8,296 nt of DNA from Legionellales bacterium UBA4722 (lineage in GTDB: Bacteria; Pseudomonadota; Gammaproteobacteria; DSM-16500), in assembly GCA_002404295.1 (NCBI GenBank), contig DHJK01000014.1, positions 603 to 8,898 of the forward strand. The letters run 5' to 3'. The notes under the pieces were generated by a model that did not search any database, was not told the origin of the DNA, and was given only the letters and a program-made list of their open reading frames with translations. The position numbers and the translations under genes were made by a program. This document shows, one piece after another, positions 1 through 7,389 of the stretch. Numbering within the stretch: position 1 is the first letter of the stretch; each line of letters begins with the position of its first letter.

Positions 1-817
1 TATCATTATTTTTTAACGTTATATATTTCTTTGTATGCAAGTCTGTGCTTTCTGAAGTCTGCACATGGCCATTCCAAAATTTCGATAGACGCACTTTAAA
101 CATTGCTTGTAAAGCTTCTTTTTTAGTACGGTTCGCGATTGGTACCGCAGAAAGAGCAGTGATTTTCCGTGTTCGCTCTTCATCTATAGCTTTATCAGTC
201 ACTTCCGCTGTTAAGCACAATTCTCTTTTTAAAATCCAAGCGAGTCTGTCATTAAAAGAAGATTTACTAATTGGGTTGTTGAGATCGAATAAGTGTTCAA
301 CAATACTTAAAATACCAAAGATCTTACATGCGTCTTGATTGCAGGCAAATCCTGCCTGATAGCGTTCTTTTTCTTTTAATACTCTATTGAAAGATGATGC
401 CCAATCTCCACCCGCATTAGCAGAGTGCGCCTTATAAAGAGCAATAAAACATTCCTTCTGAGAGTCTGCATCTAGTTTCGCAATTCTTTCTACGTAGCTA
501 TTGAGCTCTGCATTATCTTCAATGTTTCGCAGATAGTTACAAAAATCTATTAATTTTCGAGCTTGCTCCATATGAGCAGGTGTATGTTGAGAAGACCACC
601 AGTTAACATATTCATCCATCAACGCAATAATGTTACTAGATACTCTTTCATACCCGCCTCTTGCAAGTGACGCATAATGCTCGACTTTAGTATCTCGAAA
701 CTTTTCATCTTTATCTATCTTATATGCAGAATCTTTATAAGCTCTGCTCGAAACTTGTGCTGCGGTATCATCTTTAATCCACCGCGTATTCGCATGTCCG
801 CTAAAATCTTTAGCCAT
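1..817 (-). CDS. Unrecognised soluble protein, 5' part only (runs off left edge)
   Basis: Reading the minus strand from ATG at 817-815, the frame stays open for 272 codons to the window edge with no stop, so the gene is cut at its 3' end. It begins MAKDFSGHANTRWIKDD. The start is supported by a GGGGAG Shine-Dalgarno at 826-831, eight bases upstream. The visible part is hydrophilic, rich in Lys, Asp, Glu and Arg, and looks mostly helical. It has no signal peptide and no membrane segment. Notable residues are a Trp pair at 73-74 (VNWWSS) and cysteines at 93, 123, 159, 164 and 201. I recognise no family or catalytic motif. It is divergent from the glutamate dehydrogenase operon and is preceded by CTTAA-type repeats resembling a PmrA box. 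Inference: a possible Dot/Icm-type effector if the host is a Legionellales member; otherwise an orphan protein. The full length and C-terminal signal cannot be judged here. Confidence 0.75.
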   Translation of the reverse strand, partial: MAKDFSGHANTRWIKDDTAAQVSSRAYKDSAYKIDKDEKFRDTKVEHYASLARGGYERVSSNIIALMDEYVNWWSSQHTPAHMEQARKLIDFCNYLRNIEDNAELNSYVERIAKLDADSQKECFIALYKAHSANAGGDWASSFNRVLKEKERYQAGFACNQDACKIFGILSIVEHLFDLNNPISKSSFNDRLAWILKRELCLTAEVTDKAIDEERTRKITALSAVPIANRTKKEALQAMFKVRLSKFWNGHVQTSESTDLHTKKYITLKNND

Positions 818-825
818 TGTGCTTG

Positions 826-831
826 CTCCCC
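826..831 (-). promoter_or_regulatory. Shine-Dalgarno of the minus-strand gene
   Basis: GGGGAG read on the minus strand lies eight bases before the ATG at 817. It fixes the start of the partial minus-strand gene and supports it as real coding sequence. Confidence 0.7.
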
Positions 832-874
832 AATTAACTTTAATAAATAAAATGTGAGAGGATACACTACTTTC

Positions 875-902
875 CTTAAGGAAATCTTAAGAAGGCCTTA
901 AA
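875..902 (-). promoter_or_regulatory. Triple PmrA-box-like direct repeat
   Basis: Three half-sites lie exactly 11 bp apart: CTTAAG at 875-880, CTTAAG at 886-891 and CTTAAA at 897-902. Read on the minus strand they are TTTAAG, CTTAAG and CTTAAG, each separated by 5 bp. All three fit the YTTAAK pattern of the enterobacterial PmrA box (two half-sites, N5 spacer). The left half-site is embedded in a perfect 14-bp palindrome, TTTCCTTAAGGAAA (871-884). The site ends 57 bp before the minus-strand ATG. No strong -10 follows; TATCCT (864-859, minus) and TTTTAT (852-847, minus) are the best candidates. Known: PmrA controls many effector and secretion genes in Legionella and Coxiella. Inferred: an OmpR-family response regulator, probably PmrA, binds here. 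Because CTTAAG is itself palindromic, action toward the plus strand cannot be excluded. Confidence 0.55.
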
Positions 903-919
903 ATCATTCAGGAATCGTT

Positions 920-1025
920 CATAAAATGCGCCATCTCCCCTATGCCCTCTTCAGGTATAGGGTTATAGGTGCTCGCTCGCACCCCGCGAATCATAGTTTG
1001 ACTTCATTGTAGATGGCATTTTATG
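920..1025. repeat. 106-bp inverted-repeat element with two internal hairpins
   Basis: The ends CATAAAATGCGCCATCT (920-936) and AGATGGCATTTTATG (1011-1025) are inverted repeats. They pair over 15 bp with a two-base bulge at 929-930. Inside are a 9-bp hairpin with one G-U pair (938-946 with 954-962, loop CTCTTCA) and a 5-bp hairpin (GGTGC 968-972 with GCACC 979-983). About 27 unpaired bases follow before the closing arm. The shape fits either a small non-autonomous mobile element (MITE-like) or a structured RNA. I see no clear target-site duplication and recognise no RNA family. The right arm overlaps the -10 of the candidate promoter at 998-1027. Confidence 0.55.
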
Positions 1026-1027
1026 TT
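998..1027 (+). promoter_or_regulatory. Candidate sigma-70 promoter for the glutamate dehydrogenase operon
   Basis: TTGACT (998-1003) is five of six to the -35 consensus. It is followed after 18 bp by TATGTT (1022-1027), four of six to the -10. It would give a leader of about 130 bases before the ATG at 1165. The -10 lies at the right arm of the inverted-repeat element, so the element may have supplied the promoter. Confidence 0.4.
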
Positions 1028-1089
1028 AGCTTGATACCGATGGGGCAAGATCGGAGCAATGCAGTTCACTGAATAGTTACGATTTTCGA

Positions 1090-1119
1090 TTGTATTCCCC
1101 CCCCTAAGCGAGCTAAAAT
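1090..1119 (+). promoter_or_regulatory. Alternative promoter with a C8 tract in the spacer
   Basis: TTGTAT (1090-1095) and TAAAAT (1114-1119) are separated by 18 bp. The -10 matches five of six consensus bases; the -35 is weak. The spacer contains eight consecutive C residues (1097-1104), a homopolymer that could slip and change the spacing. It lies closer to the gene than the promoter at 998-1027. Either or both could be used. Confidence 0.3.
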
Positions 1120-1147
1120 TCAGCGCATTACACTCAAAAAACGCCCT

Positions 1148-1152
1148 GGAGG
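1148..1152 (+). promoter_or_regulatory. Shine-Dalgarno of the glutamate dehydrogenase gene
   Basis: A perfect GGAGG sits 12 bases before the ATG at 1165, longer than the usual 5-9. The gap is partly a run of eight T residues. No better start codon lies in frame nearby, so the ATG at 1165 is kept. Confidence 0.65.
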
Positions 1153-1164
1153 CTGAATTTTTTT

Positions 1165-4100
1165 ATGGTAGACCAAGATAATGGCCGACAAGAAATAATT
1201 AGCAAGTTACATGATTATTTAAAGAACAAAGTCCCTAAAGACCAAGTTAAGTTGTTAGAAACATTCGCACAACGTTATTATGCCTCCGTTTCACTGCAGG
1301 ATCTCAAAGCCCATAGCATTGAAGATTTATTTGGCGCTTTGGTATCTCACTGGCATTTGGTTTATCAGCGCAAACCCGGCGAGTCAAAAGTCAGGATTTT
1401 TAATCCTGATCTAGAAAAAGATGGCTGGCAATCAACGCATACGATTATTGAAGTTTCACATGATGATATCCCATTTCTAGTTGATTCCATGCGTATGGAA
1501 TTAGACCGTAGAGGCGTGCAGATTCATTTTGCGATACATTTTGGTGGCCTCAAAGTGATACGAGATACAAAAAATTGCATCACTGACATAGTAGCGATTG
1601 ATGCTCTTGATCCCAAGGCGACTTCAGAAGCACCGATTTACTTCGAAATTGACAGACAAAATGATCTTACAGTGATGGATGGTTTGGTTATTTGTATTCA
1701 ACAAATACTAGAAGATGTGCGTCTATCCGTTAACGATTGGAAAAAAATCGTGCTGCAAGCCGAAGAATCATTGCACGAACTTGAACGAAATCCACCTCCG
1801 CTCGATCCTGCTGAAGTTACAGAATCAAAAGACTTTTTACGTTGGTTGATTGCCAATCATTTTACTTTTTTAGGCTGCCGCGATTATAAGTTAATTGGAA
1901 ATGAAGCAAGCCGTGCGCTGCAGATTATTCCAGGCACAGGTTTGGGCGTATTGCGTGATGATAGTGCCTCGGTTGCTTCGCGCAATTATGCAGACTTGCC
2001 ACCGCAAGCTCGTAAACTCGCTTTATCAAAAAATATTTTAATTATTGCTAAAACAAATACCAAAGCCACTGTACATCGTGATGCTTACACCGATTATATT
2101 GGGGTGAAACGCTTTAATGAAAAAGGTGAGTTGAGTGGAGAGCGGCGTTTTGTAGGTCTTTATACTTCTACCGCTTATCATTCAAGCCCAAGATATATTC
2201 CATTTTTGCGACATAAAGTTGCAAAAGTGATGGAAGATCTAAAATTTCCACCCGATAGCCATAACGGCAAAGAAGTCGTTCACATTTTAGAAACCTTGCC
2301 GCGCGATGATTTATTCCAAGCAACACACGAAGAATTGTCGGAATTAACGATGGGCATTTTACAATTACAGGAACGTAAACGTATACGTTTGTTTGTACGT
2401 AAAGATGCGTATGGTCGTTATTTTTCTTGTCTCATTTACGTGCCACGCGATATTTTTACGACAGATCTTTGCGTGACCATGGAAGAAGTTTTAATGCATG
2501 CATTTCAGGGTATTGGATCTGATTACAGATCTTATTTTTCTGATTCTGTCTTGGCACGCATACATTATCTTATTCGTGTAGATCCTAAAGTGGCGGTCGA
2601 TTATGATGTCGCTAAAATCGAACAAAAATTAGTAGCAATCGCTCGTTTATGGACAGACGAATTAAAGTCACAATTAATCTTAGCGTTTGGTGAATCAGAT
2701 GGATTGAAATACTTTAGTAGATACCGTAAAGCATTTCCATCTAGTTATACAGAGTACTATTTACCCTCTACTGCTATTGATGATATCAAAAGAATTGAAA
2801 CCCTCACCTTTGAAAACCCCTTAGGTATGATTTTTTATAAAACGGGTAAATCAGGCTTGAGATTAAAAATATTTCATAGCGAACACTCCATCGCTTTATC
2901 TGATGTATTGCCTACCTTGGAAAATATGGGTTTAAGAGTGAATGGTGAGCGGCCACACGAGCTTATTTTCCGTGATGGCAACGTAGTCTGGATTAGTGAT
3001 TTTGATATGGAATATGCGAGCACTAAAGAAATTGATGTAGTGACTCTCAAAGAAAATTTTCAAGATGCTTTCGCTAATATTTGGTTTGGAAACGCTGAAG
3101 ATGATGGATTTAACCGCCTAGTATTGGAAGCGCAGTTGAATTGGCGTGAAACAACTATATTACGTGCTTATACAAAATATTTACGTCAAATTGGATTTTT
3201 GCTGAGTCAAAATTATGTTGAAACAGCGCTGATTAATAATTCAGACATTGCTAAAGATTTAGTAAGTTTGTTTATAATGCGTTTTTCACCAGAGCATCGC
3301 GCAGATACCACTGATTTAGTTGCTAAAATCGAACATTCTTTTGAGGCAGTCGTTAGTTTAGATGAAGATAGAATACTGCGTCGTTTGTTGGAAGTGATGC
3401 TTGCAACAATTCGTACTAATTATTTTCAAAAAACCACAGATGGCGAATTTAAAACATATATTTCATTTAAATTTGATCCATCCTTGATTTCTGATTTACC
3501 TTTACCAAGACCCATGTATGAAATTTTTGTGTATTCTCCTCACGTAGAAGGCGTGCATTTACGCGGTGGTAAAGTTGCAAGAGGTGGCATACGTTGGTCG
3601 GATCGTCGTGAGGATTTTCGAACTGAAGTACTTGGTTTGATGAAAGCACAGCATGTGAAAAATTCTGTTATCGTGCCAGTGGGTGCAAAAGGTGGTTTTT
3701 ATCCTAAAAAATTACCGATTGATGGTGATCGTGATGCGATAATGACTGAAGTTGTTTACTCCTATTCCACATTTATTCGTGGATTATTAGATATAACGGA
3801 TAACGTTAAAGACCATAAAATTATTCCTCCACGCGATGTGGTGTGTTACGACGACGAAGACTTTTATCTAGTTGTTGCAGCAGATAAAGGCACGGCCACT
3901 TTTTCCGATATAGCGAATAATATTTCTAAAGAATATGATTTTTGGTTGGATGATGCTTTTGCCTCTGGCGGTTCAGCCGGTTACGATCATAAAAAAATGG
4001 GTATTACTGCGCGTGGTGCTTGGGAATCCGTAAAACGCCATTTCCGTGAATTAGGCATCAATCCTGCTGAGACTGACTTTACTGTTGTTGGTATTGGGGA

Positions 4101-5985
4101 TATGAGCGGAGATGTTTTTGGTAATGGTATGTTGTTATCGAATTGCATTAAATTAGTAGGCGCTTTTGATCATCGACATATTTTTATTGACCCGAATCCT
4201 GATTCAAAAATAAGTTTCGAAGAGCGTACTCGTTTGTTTAATTTACCCCGCTCTTCCTGGGCGGATTACAATCCAGCACTTATTTCTGAAGGTGGTGGTG
4301 TTTTTAATCGTTCAGCTAAATCGATTAAGCTTTCTCCTGAGTTACAAAAAATATTGAATATAGATAAAGATCAGCTTGTTCCCAATGAACTCATTCGTGC
4401 TATGTTAAAAGCACCTGTTGATTTAATTTGGAATGGCGGTATCGGTACTTTTGTGAAAGCGAGCTCTGAAACACATCTGGATGTGGGTGACAGAACAACA
4501 GATGGTATTCGTGTTGATGGCAATGAGCTGACAGCGCGGGTGGTTTGTGAAGGCGGAAATTTAGGATTTACACAAAATGCGCGAGTAGAATATTCCTTGA
4601 ATGGCGGTATTATGTATACCGATTTTATCGATAATGCTGCCGGTGTAGATTGTTCAGATCATGAAGTGAATATTAAAATTCTGTTAAATAAAGTGATGCA
4701 GGATGGTGAGATGACGCTCAAGCAGCGTAATAGCTTGCTTGAGAAGATGACAGATGAAGTATCAGAGCTTGTGTTACGCGATAATTATGAACAAACACAA
4801 ATTCTGAGTATTGAAGCCTCAGTCACGCTGCTCACAACAGATTTATTTAGACGTTTCATGAATGATTTAGAAAAACGTGGACGCTTAAATCGTCAACTGG
4901 AGTTCTTACCCACTGAAAAAACGATGCATGAACGTAAAGCGAATGGTCAGGGGTTGACTCGTCCTGAAATTGCAGTGTTAATCGCATATAGCAAAATGTA
5001 TCTTAAACAAGATATTTTAGCTTCAACAGTGCCCGAGGATCCTTATTTTATTCAATACCTAACGCTGGCGTTCCCCCCGTTGCTGCGTAAAAAATATTTA
5101 CCTCAAATGCAACAACATAGACTGAGTCGAGAAATTATTGCGACGCAAGTGGCTAAATGTATCACGGATCATATGGGTATTAATTTTGTTGAGCGTTTAC
5201 AACGTGAAACAGGTGCGTCCGTTGAATTTATTATACGTTCTTTTGTGATTGCAGATGAGCTGTTTGGGTTAAATAAAATATGGCATCAAATCGAAGAACT
5301 CGACTGGAAAGTTGATTTTTCTATTCAACAAAAAATGATGTTGCAAATTTATTATTTGATTCGTCGTGCAACACGCTGGTTTTTGCGTAATTGTAAACCT
5401 GACATTCAAATTGAAAAAACGATAGCTCATTTTCAAGAACCATTAACGGAATTAATGAAAAAATTGCCTACGCTTTTAACGGAGATCGAACGAGAGCAAT
5501 TAGATGTGACTGTTAAAGAATATACTGAGAAAGGTGTGCCTGACTCCTTAGCTAAGAAAATTGCGAGTTGTGAGACGTTATTTACTTCATTGGATATCGT
5601 TGAGGCTACCATTAAAAACAATTTTGATGTCTCAGATGTGGCTAAAACATATTATCTACTGGATGCTCGTTTGGAATTGAATTGGTTAAGAAATCAAATG
5701 AATGCCTATTCCATAGAAAATCAATGGGATGAGTTAGCACGTTCAGGTTTTCGTGATGATTTAGACCGTGTGCAAAAGAAATTGACCGTCAGTGTACTCA
5801 AAGCAAAATTGAAAAAGTCAAATGGACAAGCCACGGCTGAACGCATTGATTGTTGGGTGGAACAGAATAAGTATTTAGTTGACCGTTGGGAAAATCTACT
5901 TGCTGAAATTAAATCCAGCCCTAATGTTGCCTTTGTTACTTACTCCGTAGTGCTACGTGAGTTATTTGATTTTGCTCAAGCTTAA
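1165..5985 (+). CDS. gdhB: NAD-specific glutamate dehydrogenase, large (180-kDa) class
   Basis: This 1606-residue cytoplasmic enzyme oxidatively deaminates L-glutamate to 2-oxoglutarate and ammonium with NAD+. It is catabolic and feeds the TCA cycle. Its length is normal for the class (about 1600 residues, as in Pseudomonas aeruginosa GdhB). The N-terminal half (about 1-700) carries the regulatory ACT-like segments, including EVSHDDIPFLVDSM at 96-108. The catalytic core (about 730-1230) shows RGGIRWSDRREDFRTE (806-821), Lys827 and the GAKGGF loop (840-845) for substrate binding. It also shows ASGGSAGYDHKKMGITARGAW (933-953), the nucleotide-binding GIGDMSGDVFGNG (976-988), NGGIGTF (1090-1096) and CEGGNLGFTQNAR (1128-1140). 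The helical C-terminal region includes LTRPEIAVLIAYSK (from 1264). The frame is intact with no missing key motif. In related bacteria this class is often allosterically controlled by amino acids. The gene heads a four-gene cluster; asd follows after 10 bp. The symbol follows Pseudomonas usage. Confidence 0.96.
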   Translation: MVDQDNGRQEIISKLHDYLKNKVPKDQVKLLETFAQRYYASVSLQDLKAHSIEDLFGALVSHWHLVYQRKPGESKVRIFNPDLEKDGWQSTHTIIEVSHDDIPFLVDSMRMELDRRGVQIHFAIHFGGLKVIRDTKNCITDIVAIDALDPKATSEAPIYFEIDRQNDLTVMDGLVICIQQILEDVRLSVNDWKKIVLQAEESLHELERNPPPLDPAEVTESKDFLRWLIANHFTFLGCRDYKLIGNEASRALQIIPGTGLGVLRDDSASVASRNYADLPPQARKLALSKNILIIAKTNTKATVHRDAYTDYIGVKRFNEKGELSGERRFVGLYTSTAYHSSPRYIPFLRHKVAKVMEDLKFPPDSHNGKEVVHILETLPRDDLFQATHEELSELTMGILQLQERKRIRLFVRKDAYGRYFSCLIYVPRDIFTTDLCVTMEEVLMHAFQGIGSDYRSYFSDSVLARIHYLIRVDPKVAVDYDVAKIEQKLVAIARLWTDELKSQLILAFGESDGLKYFSRYRKAFPSSYTEYYLPSTAIDDIKRIETLTFENPLGMIFYKTGKSGLRLKIFHSEHSIALSDVLPTLENMGLRVNGERPHELIFRDGNVVWISDFDMEYASTKEIDVVTLKENFQDAFANIWFGNAEDDGFNRLVLEAQLNWRETTILRAYTKYLRQIGFLLSQNYVETALINNSDIAKDLVSLFIMRFSPEHRADTTDLVAKIEHSFEAVVSLDEDRILRRLLEVMLATIRTNYFQKTTDGEFKTYISFKFDPSLISDLPLPRPMYEIFVYSPHVEGVHLRGGKVARGGIRWSDRREDFRTEVLGLMKAQHVKNSVIVPVGAKGGFYPKKLPIDGDRDAIMTEVVYSYSTFIRGLLDITDNVKDHKIIPPRDVVCYDDEDFYLVVAADKGTATFSDIANNISKEYDFWLDDAFASGGSAGYDHKKMGITARGAWESVKRHFRELGINPAETDFTVVGIGDMSGDVFGNGMLLSNCIKLVGAFDHRHIFIDPNPDSKISFEERTRLFNLPRSSWADYNPALISEGGGVFNRSAKSIKLSPELQKILNIDKDQLVPNELIRAMLKAPVDLIWNGGIGTFVKASSETHLDVGDRTTDGIRVDGNELTARVVCEGGNLGFTQNARVEYSLNGGIMYTDFIDNAAGVDCSDHEVNIKILLNKVMQDGEMTLKQRNSLLEKMTDEVSELVLRDNYEQTQILSIEASVTLLTTDLFRRFMNDLEKRGRLNRQLEFLPTEKTMHERKANGQGLTRPEIAVLIAYSKMYLKQDILASTVPEDPYFIQYLTLAFPPLLRKKYLPQMQQHRLSREIIATQVAKCITDHMGINFVERLQRETGASVEFIIRSFVIADELFGLNKIWHQIEELDWKVDFSIQQKMMLQIYYLIRRATRWFLRNCKPDIQIEKTIAHFQEPLTELMKKLPTLLTEIEREQLDVTVKEYTEKGVPDSLAKKIASCETLFTSLDIVEATIKNNFDVSDVAKTYYLLDARLELNWLRNQMNAYSIENQWDELARSGFRDDLDRVQKKLTVSVLKAKLKKSNGQATAERIDCWVEQNKYLVDRWENLLAEIKSSPNVAFVTYSVVLRELFDFAQA

Positions 5986-5988
5986 AGG
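5985..5988 (+). promoter_or_regulatory. Ribosome binding site that sets the asd start
   Basis: AAGG overlaps the last base of the glutamate dehydrogenase stop codon and lies seven bases before ATG at 5996. An in-frame GTG at 5957 would add 13 residues that match no Asd N-terminus and would overlap the upstream gene by 29 bp. The ATG at 5996 is therefore preferred. Confidence 0.65.
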
Positions 5989-5995
5989 TAATACA

Positions 5996-7027
5996 ATGAC
6001 AAATAAAAAAGTTGAACCCGTCAATGTGGCAATCATCGGTGCGACGGGTGTTGTAGGATCAACATTACTCTCTATTTTGGAAGAGCGGCAATTTCCTATT
6101 AACCAACTTTATTTATTGGCAAGCGCTCGCTCTGTAGGTGAAACCATTGATTTTAAGAGTGAGCCACATTGGGTGGAAAATATAATTCATTTTGATTTTA
6201 CGAAAACACAACTTTGTTTTTTCTGTGCAAGTAATGATGTGGCAGCAGAATACGCACCTATCGCTGCGGCTGCTGGCAATATTGTTATTGATAAAAGCTC
6301 ACATTTTCGTTATTACCCGGATGTGCCTTTGGTTGTGCCAGAAGTGAATCCTGATGCATTGGCGGATTGTCATTTGAAAAATATTATTGCAAGTCCTAAT
6401 TGCAGTACAATCCCCATTGCCATGGTGTTAAAACCTATTTACGATCTTGTTGGCATCAAGCGAATCAATGTGGCGACTTATCAATCGGTTTCAGGTACAG
6501 GGAAAGATGCTGTAACGGAACTTGCAGAACAAACAGGGCATTTATTAAATGGAATAGCCATCAAGCCCAAAGTGTATCCTCAGCAAATTGCATTTAATGT
6601 ATTGCCTCATATTGATGATTTTATGGAAAATGGTTATACCAAAGAAGAAATGAAGATTGTTTGGGAGCTGCAGAAAATTTTTAAAGATAATAACTTGGCG
6701 ATCAATCCAACAGCAGTGAGAGTGCCTGTATTTTATGGTCATTCAGCCGCTTTACATATTGAAACTAAGAATAAAATAACCGCTGCGGACGCAACTGCAT
6801 TACTCCAGCATGCGCCAGGTGTTAAATTTCATCATGGCAAATATCCATACCCTACGCCTGTGGCTGATGCGGCCGGAAAAGACGATGTTTATGTGGGGCG
6901 TATCAGAGAAGATATTTCCTGTGAAAATGGCCTTAATCTTTGGGTGGTGGGTGATAATTTACGTAAGGGCGCTGCGCTCAATGCAGTACAAATTGCAGAA
7001 CTAGTGGTGAAACATTATTTATGTTAA
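5996..7027 (+). CDS. asd: Aspartate-semialdehyde dehydrogenase
   Basis: This 343-residue cytoplasmic enzyme reduces 4-phospho-L-aspartate to L-aspartate 4-semialdehyde with NADPH. The product is the branch point to diaminopimelate/lysine, threonine and methionine. The N-terminal Rossmann motif is NVAIIGATGVVGS (10-22). SSHFR at 101-105 carries the phosphate-contacting Arg; many homologues have SSAFR or TSAFR here. The catalytic Cys136 lies in SPNCST (133-138), and SVSGTGK follows at 164-170. The active-site RVPVFYGHS (242-250) contains His249. The ATG at 5996 places the glycine-rich motif at the expected distance from the N-terminus. The gene lies 10 bp after the glutamate dehydrogenase gene and its last seven bases overlap the FimV-like gene, so cotranscription is likely. 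In other gammaproteobacteria asd also precedes fimV and truA. Since diaminopimelate is needed for peptidoglycan, the gene is probably essential. Confidence 0.96.
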   Translation: MTNKKVEPVNVAIIGATGVVGSTLLSILEERQFPINQLYLLASARSVGETIDFKSEPHWVENIIHFDFTKTQLCFFCASNDVAAEYAPIAAAAGNIVIDKSSHFRYYPDVPLVVPEVNPDALADCHLKNIIASPNCSTIPIAMVLKPIYDLVGIKRINVATYQSVSGTGKDAVTELAEQTGHLLNGIAIKPKVYPQQIAFNVLPHIDDFMENGYTKEEMKIVWELQKIFKDNNLAINPTAVRVPVFYGHSAALHIETKNKITAADATALLQHAPGVKFHHGKYPYPTPVADAAGKDDVYVGRIREDISCENGLNLWVVGDNLRKGAALNAVQIAELVVKHYLC

Positions 7028-7389
7028 TACATTTTTTACAGCTGACATGGCACACGATTACCGCACATATTTTATTCTTTATTGAGCTTATTTTGGCGAT
7101 TGTTATTTTAATTAGTTTGTTCTTTTTTAGAAAACAAAAGCCAGTGCAAGTGTCTGCTCTCGGAGTGCCACAACCAGTAGATTCCAAAAAAAAATCATCG
7201 ATTACAATTACAAGCCAAGATATAAAAGCTATTGCCGGTGATGATGTTATTACTACGCAACTTGATTTAGCACGTGCTTACATAGAAATAGGCAAAAAAA
7301 AATTAGCTAAAAAAATTCTAGACCATGTGATTGAACACGGTAATGTGAGTCAAAAGCAAACGGCTCAGCATTTAATGATGGTTCTTTGA
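7021..7389 (+). CDS. Short inner-membrane protein with FimV C-terminal-like domain
   Basis: This 122-residue protein has one predicted membrane helix (about residues 16-36, HILFFIELILAIVILISLFF), then RKQK and a linker. A C-terminal domain (about 67-122) follows with DDVITTQLDLARAYIEIGKKKLAKKILDH, then HGNVSQKQTAQHLM. That pattern resembles the conserved TPR-like C-terminal domain of FimV, the polar hub protein of type IV pili and twitching. The basic residues after the helix suggest the domain faces the cytoplasm. Full FimV proteins are many hundreds of residues with an N-terminal periplasmic LysM domain, which is absent here. Its place between asd and truA is exactly where fimV sits in Pseudomonas, which supports orthology. 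It overlaps asd by 7 bp and truA by 1 bp, implying coupled translation; its own Shine-Dalgarno is weak. It could be a reduced FimV or a separate small anchor protein. Two A9 runs and one A7 run lie in its coding sequence. Confidence 0.8.
   Translation: MLIHFLQLTWHTITAHILFFIELILAIVILISLFFFRKQKPVQVSALGVPQPVDSKKKSSITITSQDIKAIAGDDVITTQLDLARAYIEIGKKKLAKKILDHVIEHGNVSQKQTAQHLMMVL

Larger units (their letters stand above)
818..1164. other. Divergent intergenic region with regulatory sites and a structured element
   Basis: This 347-bp stretch separates the minus-strand gene from the glutamate dehydrogenase gene. I see no coding sequence in it. From left to right it holds a 57-bp leader for the minus-strand gene, three CTTAA-type half-sites (875-902), an inverted-repeat element (920-1025), two candidate plus-strand promoters (998-1027 and 1090-1119), a C8 run (1097-1104) and a ribosome binding site (1148-1152). 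Both flanking genes must be controlled from here. Confidence 0.8.

Noticed and set aside
45..338. 97-codon open frame on the plus strand
   Set aside because: It lies opposite the minus-strand frame that is open from 817 to the edge and has a good ribosome site. Its protein has no recognisable features and its start lacks a Shine-Dalgarno.
950..1000. tRNA-like look of the hairpins and GCGAATC
   Set aside because: No acceptor stem of 7 bp, no proper T-loop and no anticodon arm can be built; the pairing is explained better by the inverted-repeat element at 920-1025.
2490..2510. ATGCATGCAT palindrome inside the glutamate dehydrogenase gene
   Set aside because: It is a short coding palindrome (reading LMHAF) with no repeats nearby; chance is sufficient.
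3467..3649. Short minus-strand frames within the glutamate dehydrogenase gene (also 5433-5621)
   Set aside because: They lie antisense to well-conserved catalytic or C-terminal coding sequence and have no independent support.
5957..5995. GTG start giving a 356-residue Asd
   Set aside because: The 13 extra residues match no Asd N-terminus and overlap the upstream gene. AAGG at 5985-5988 points to the ATG at 5996.
6400..6742. Short plus- and minus-strand frames within asd and truA (also 6810-7004, 6978-7187, 7510-7764)
   Set aside because: They are out-of-frame shadows of intact, recognised genes.
7386..7388. TTG start for TruA
   Set aside because: The ATG three bases later forms the common TGATG coupling junction and gives a normal TruA N-terminus.
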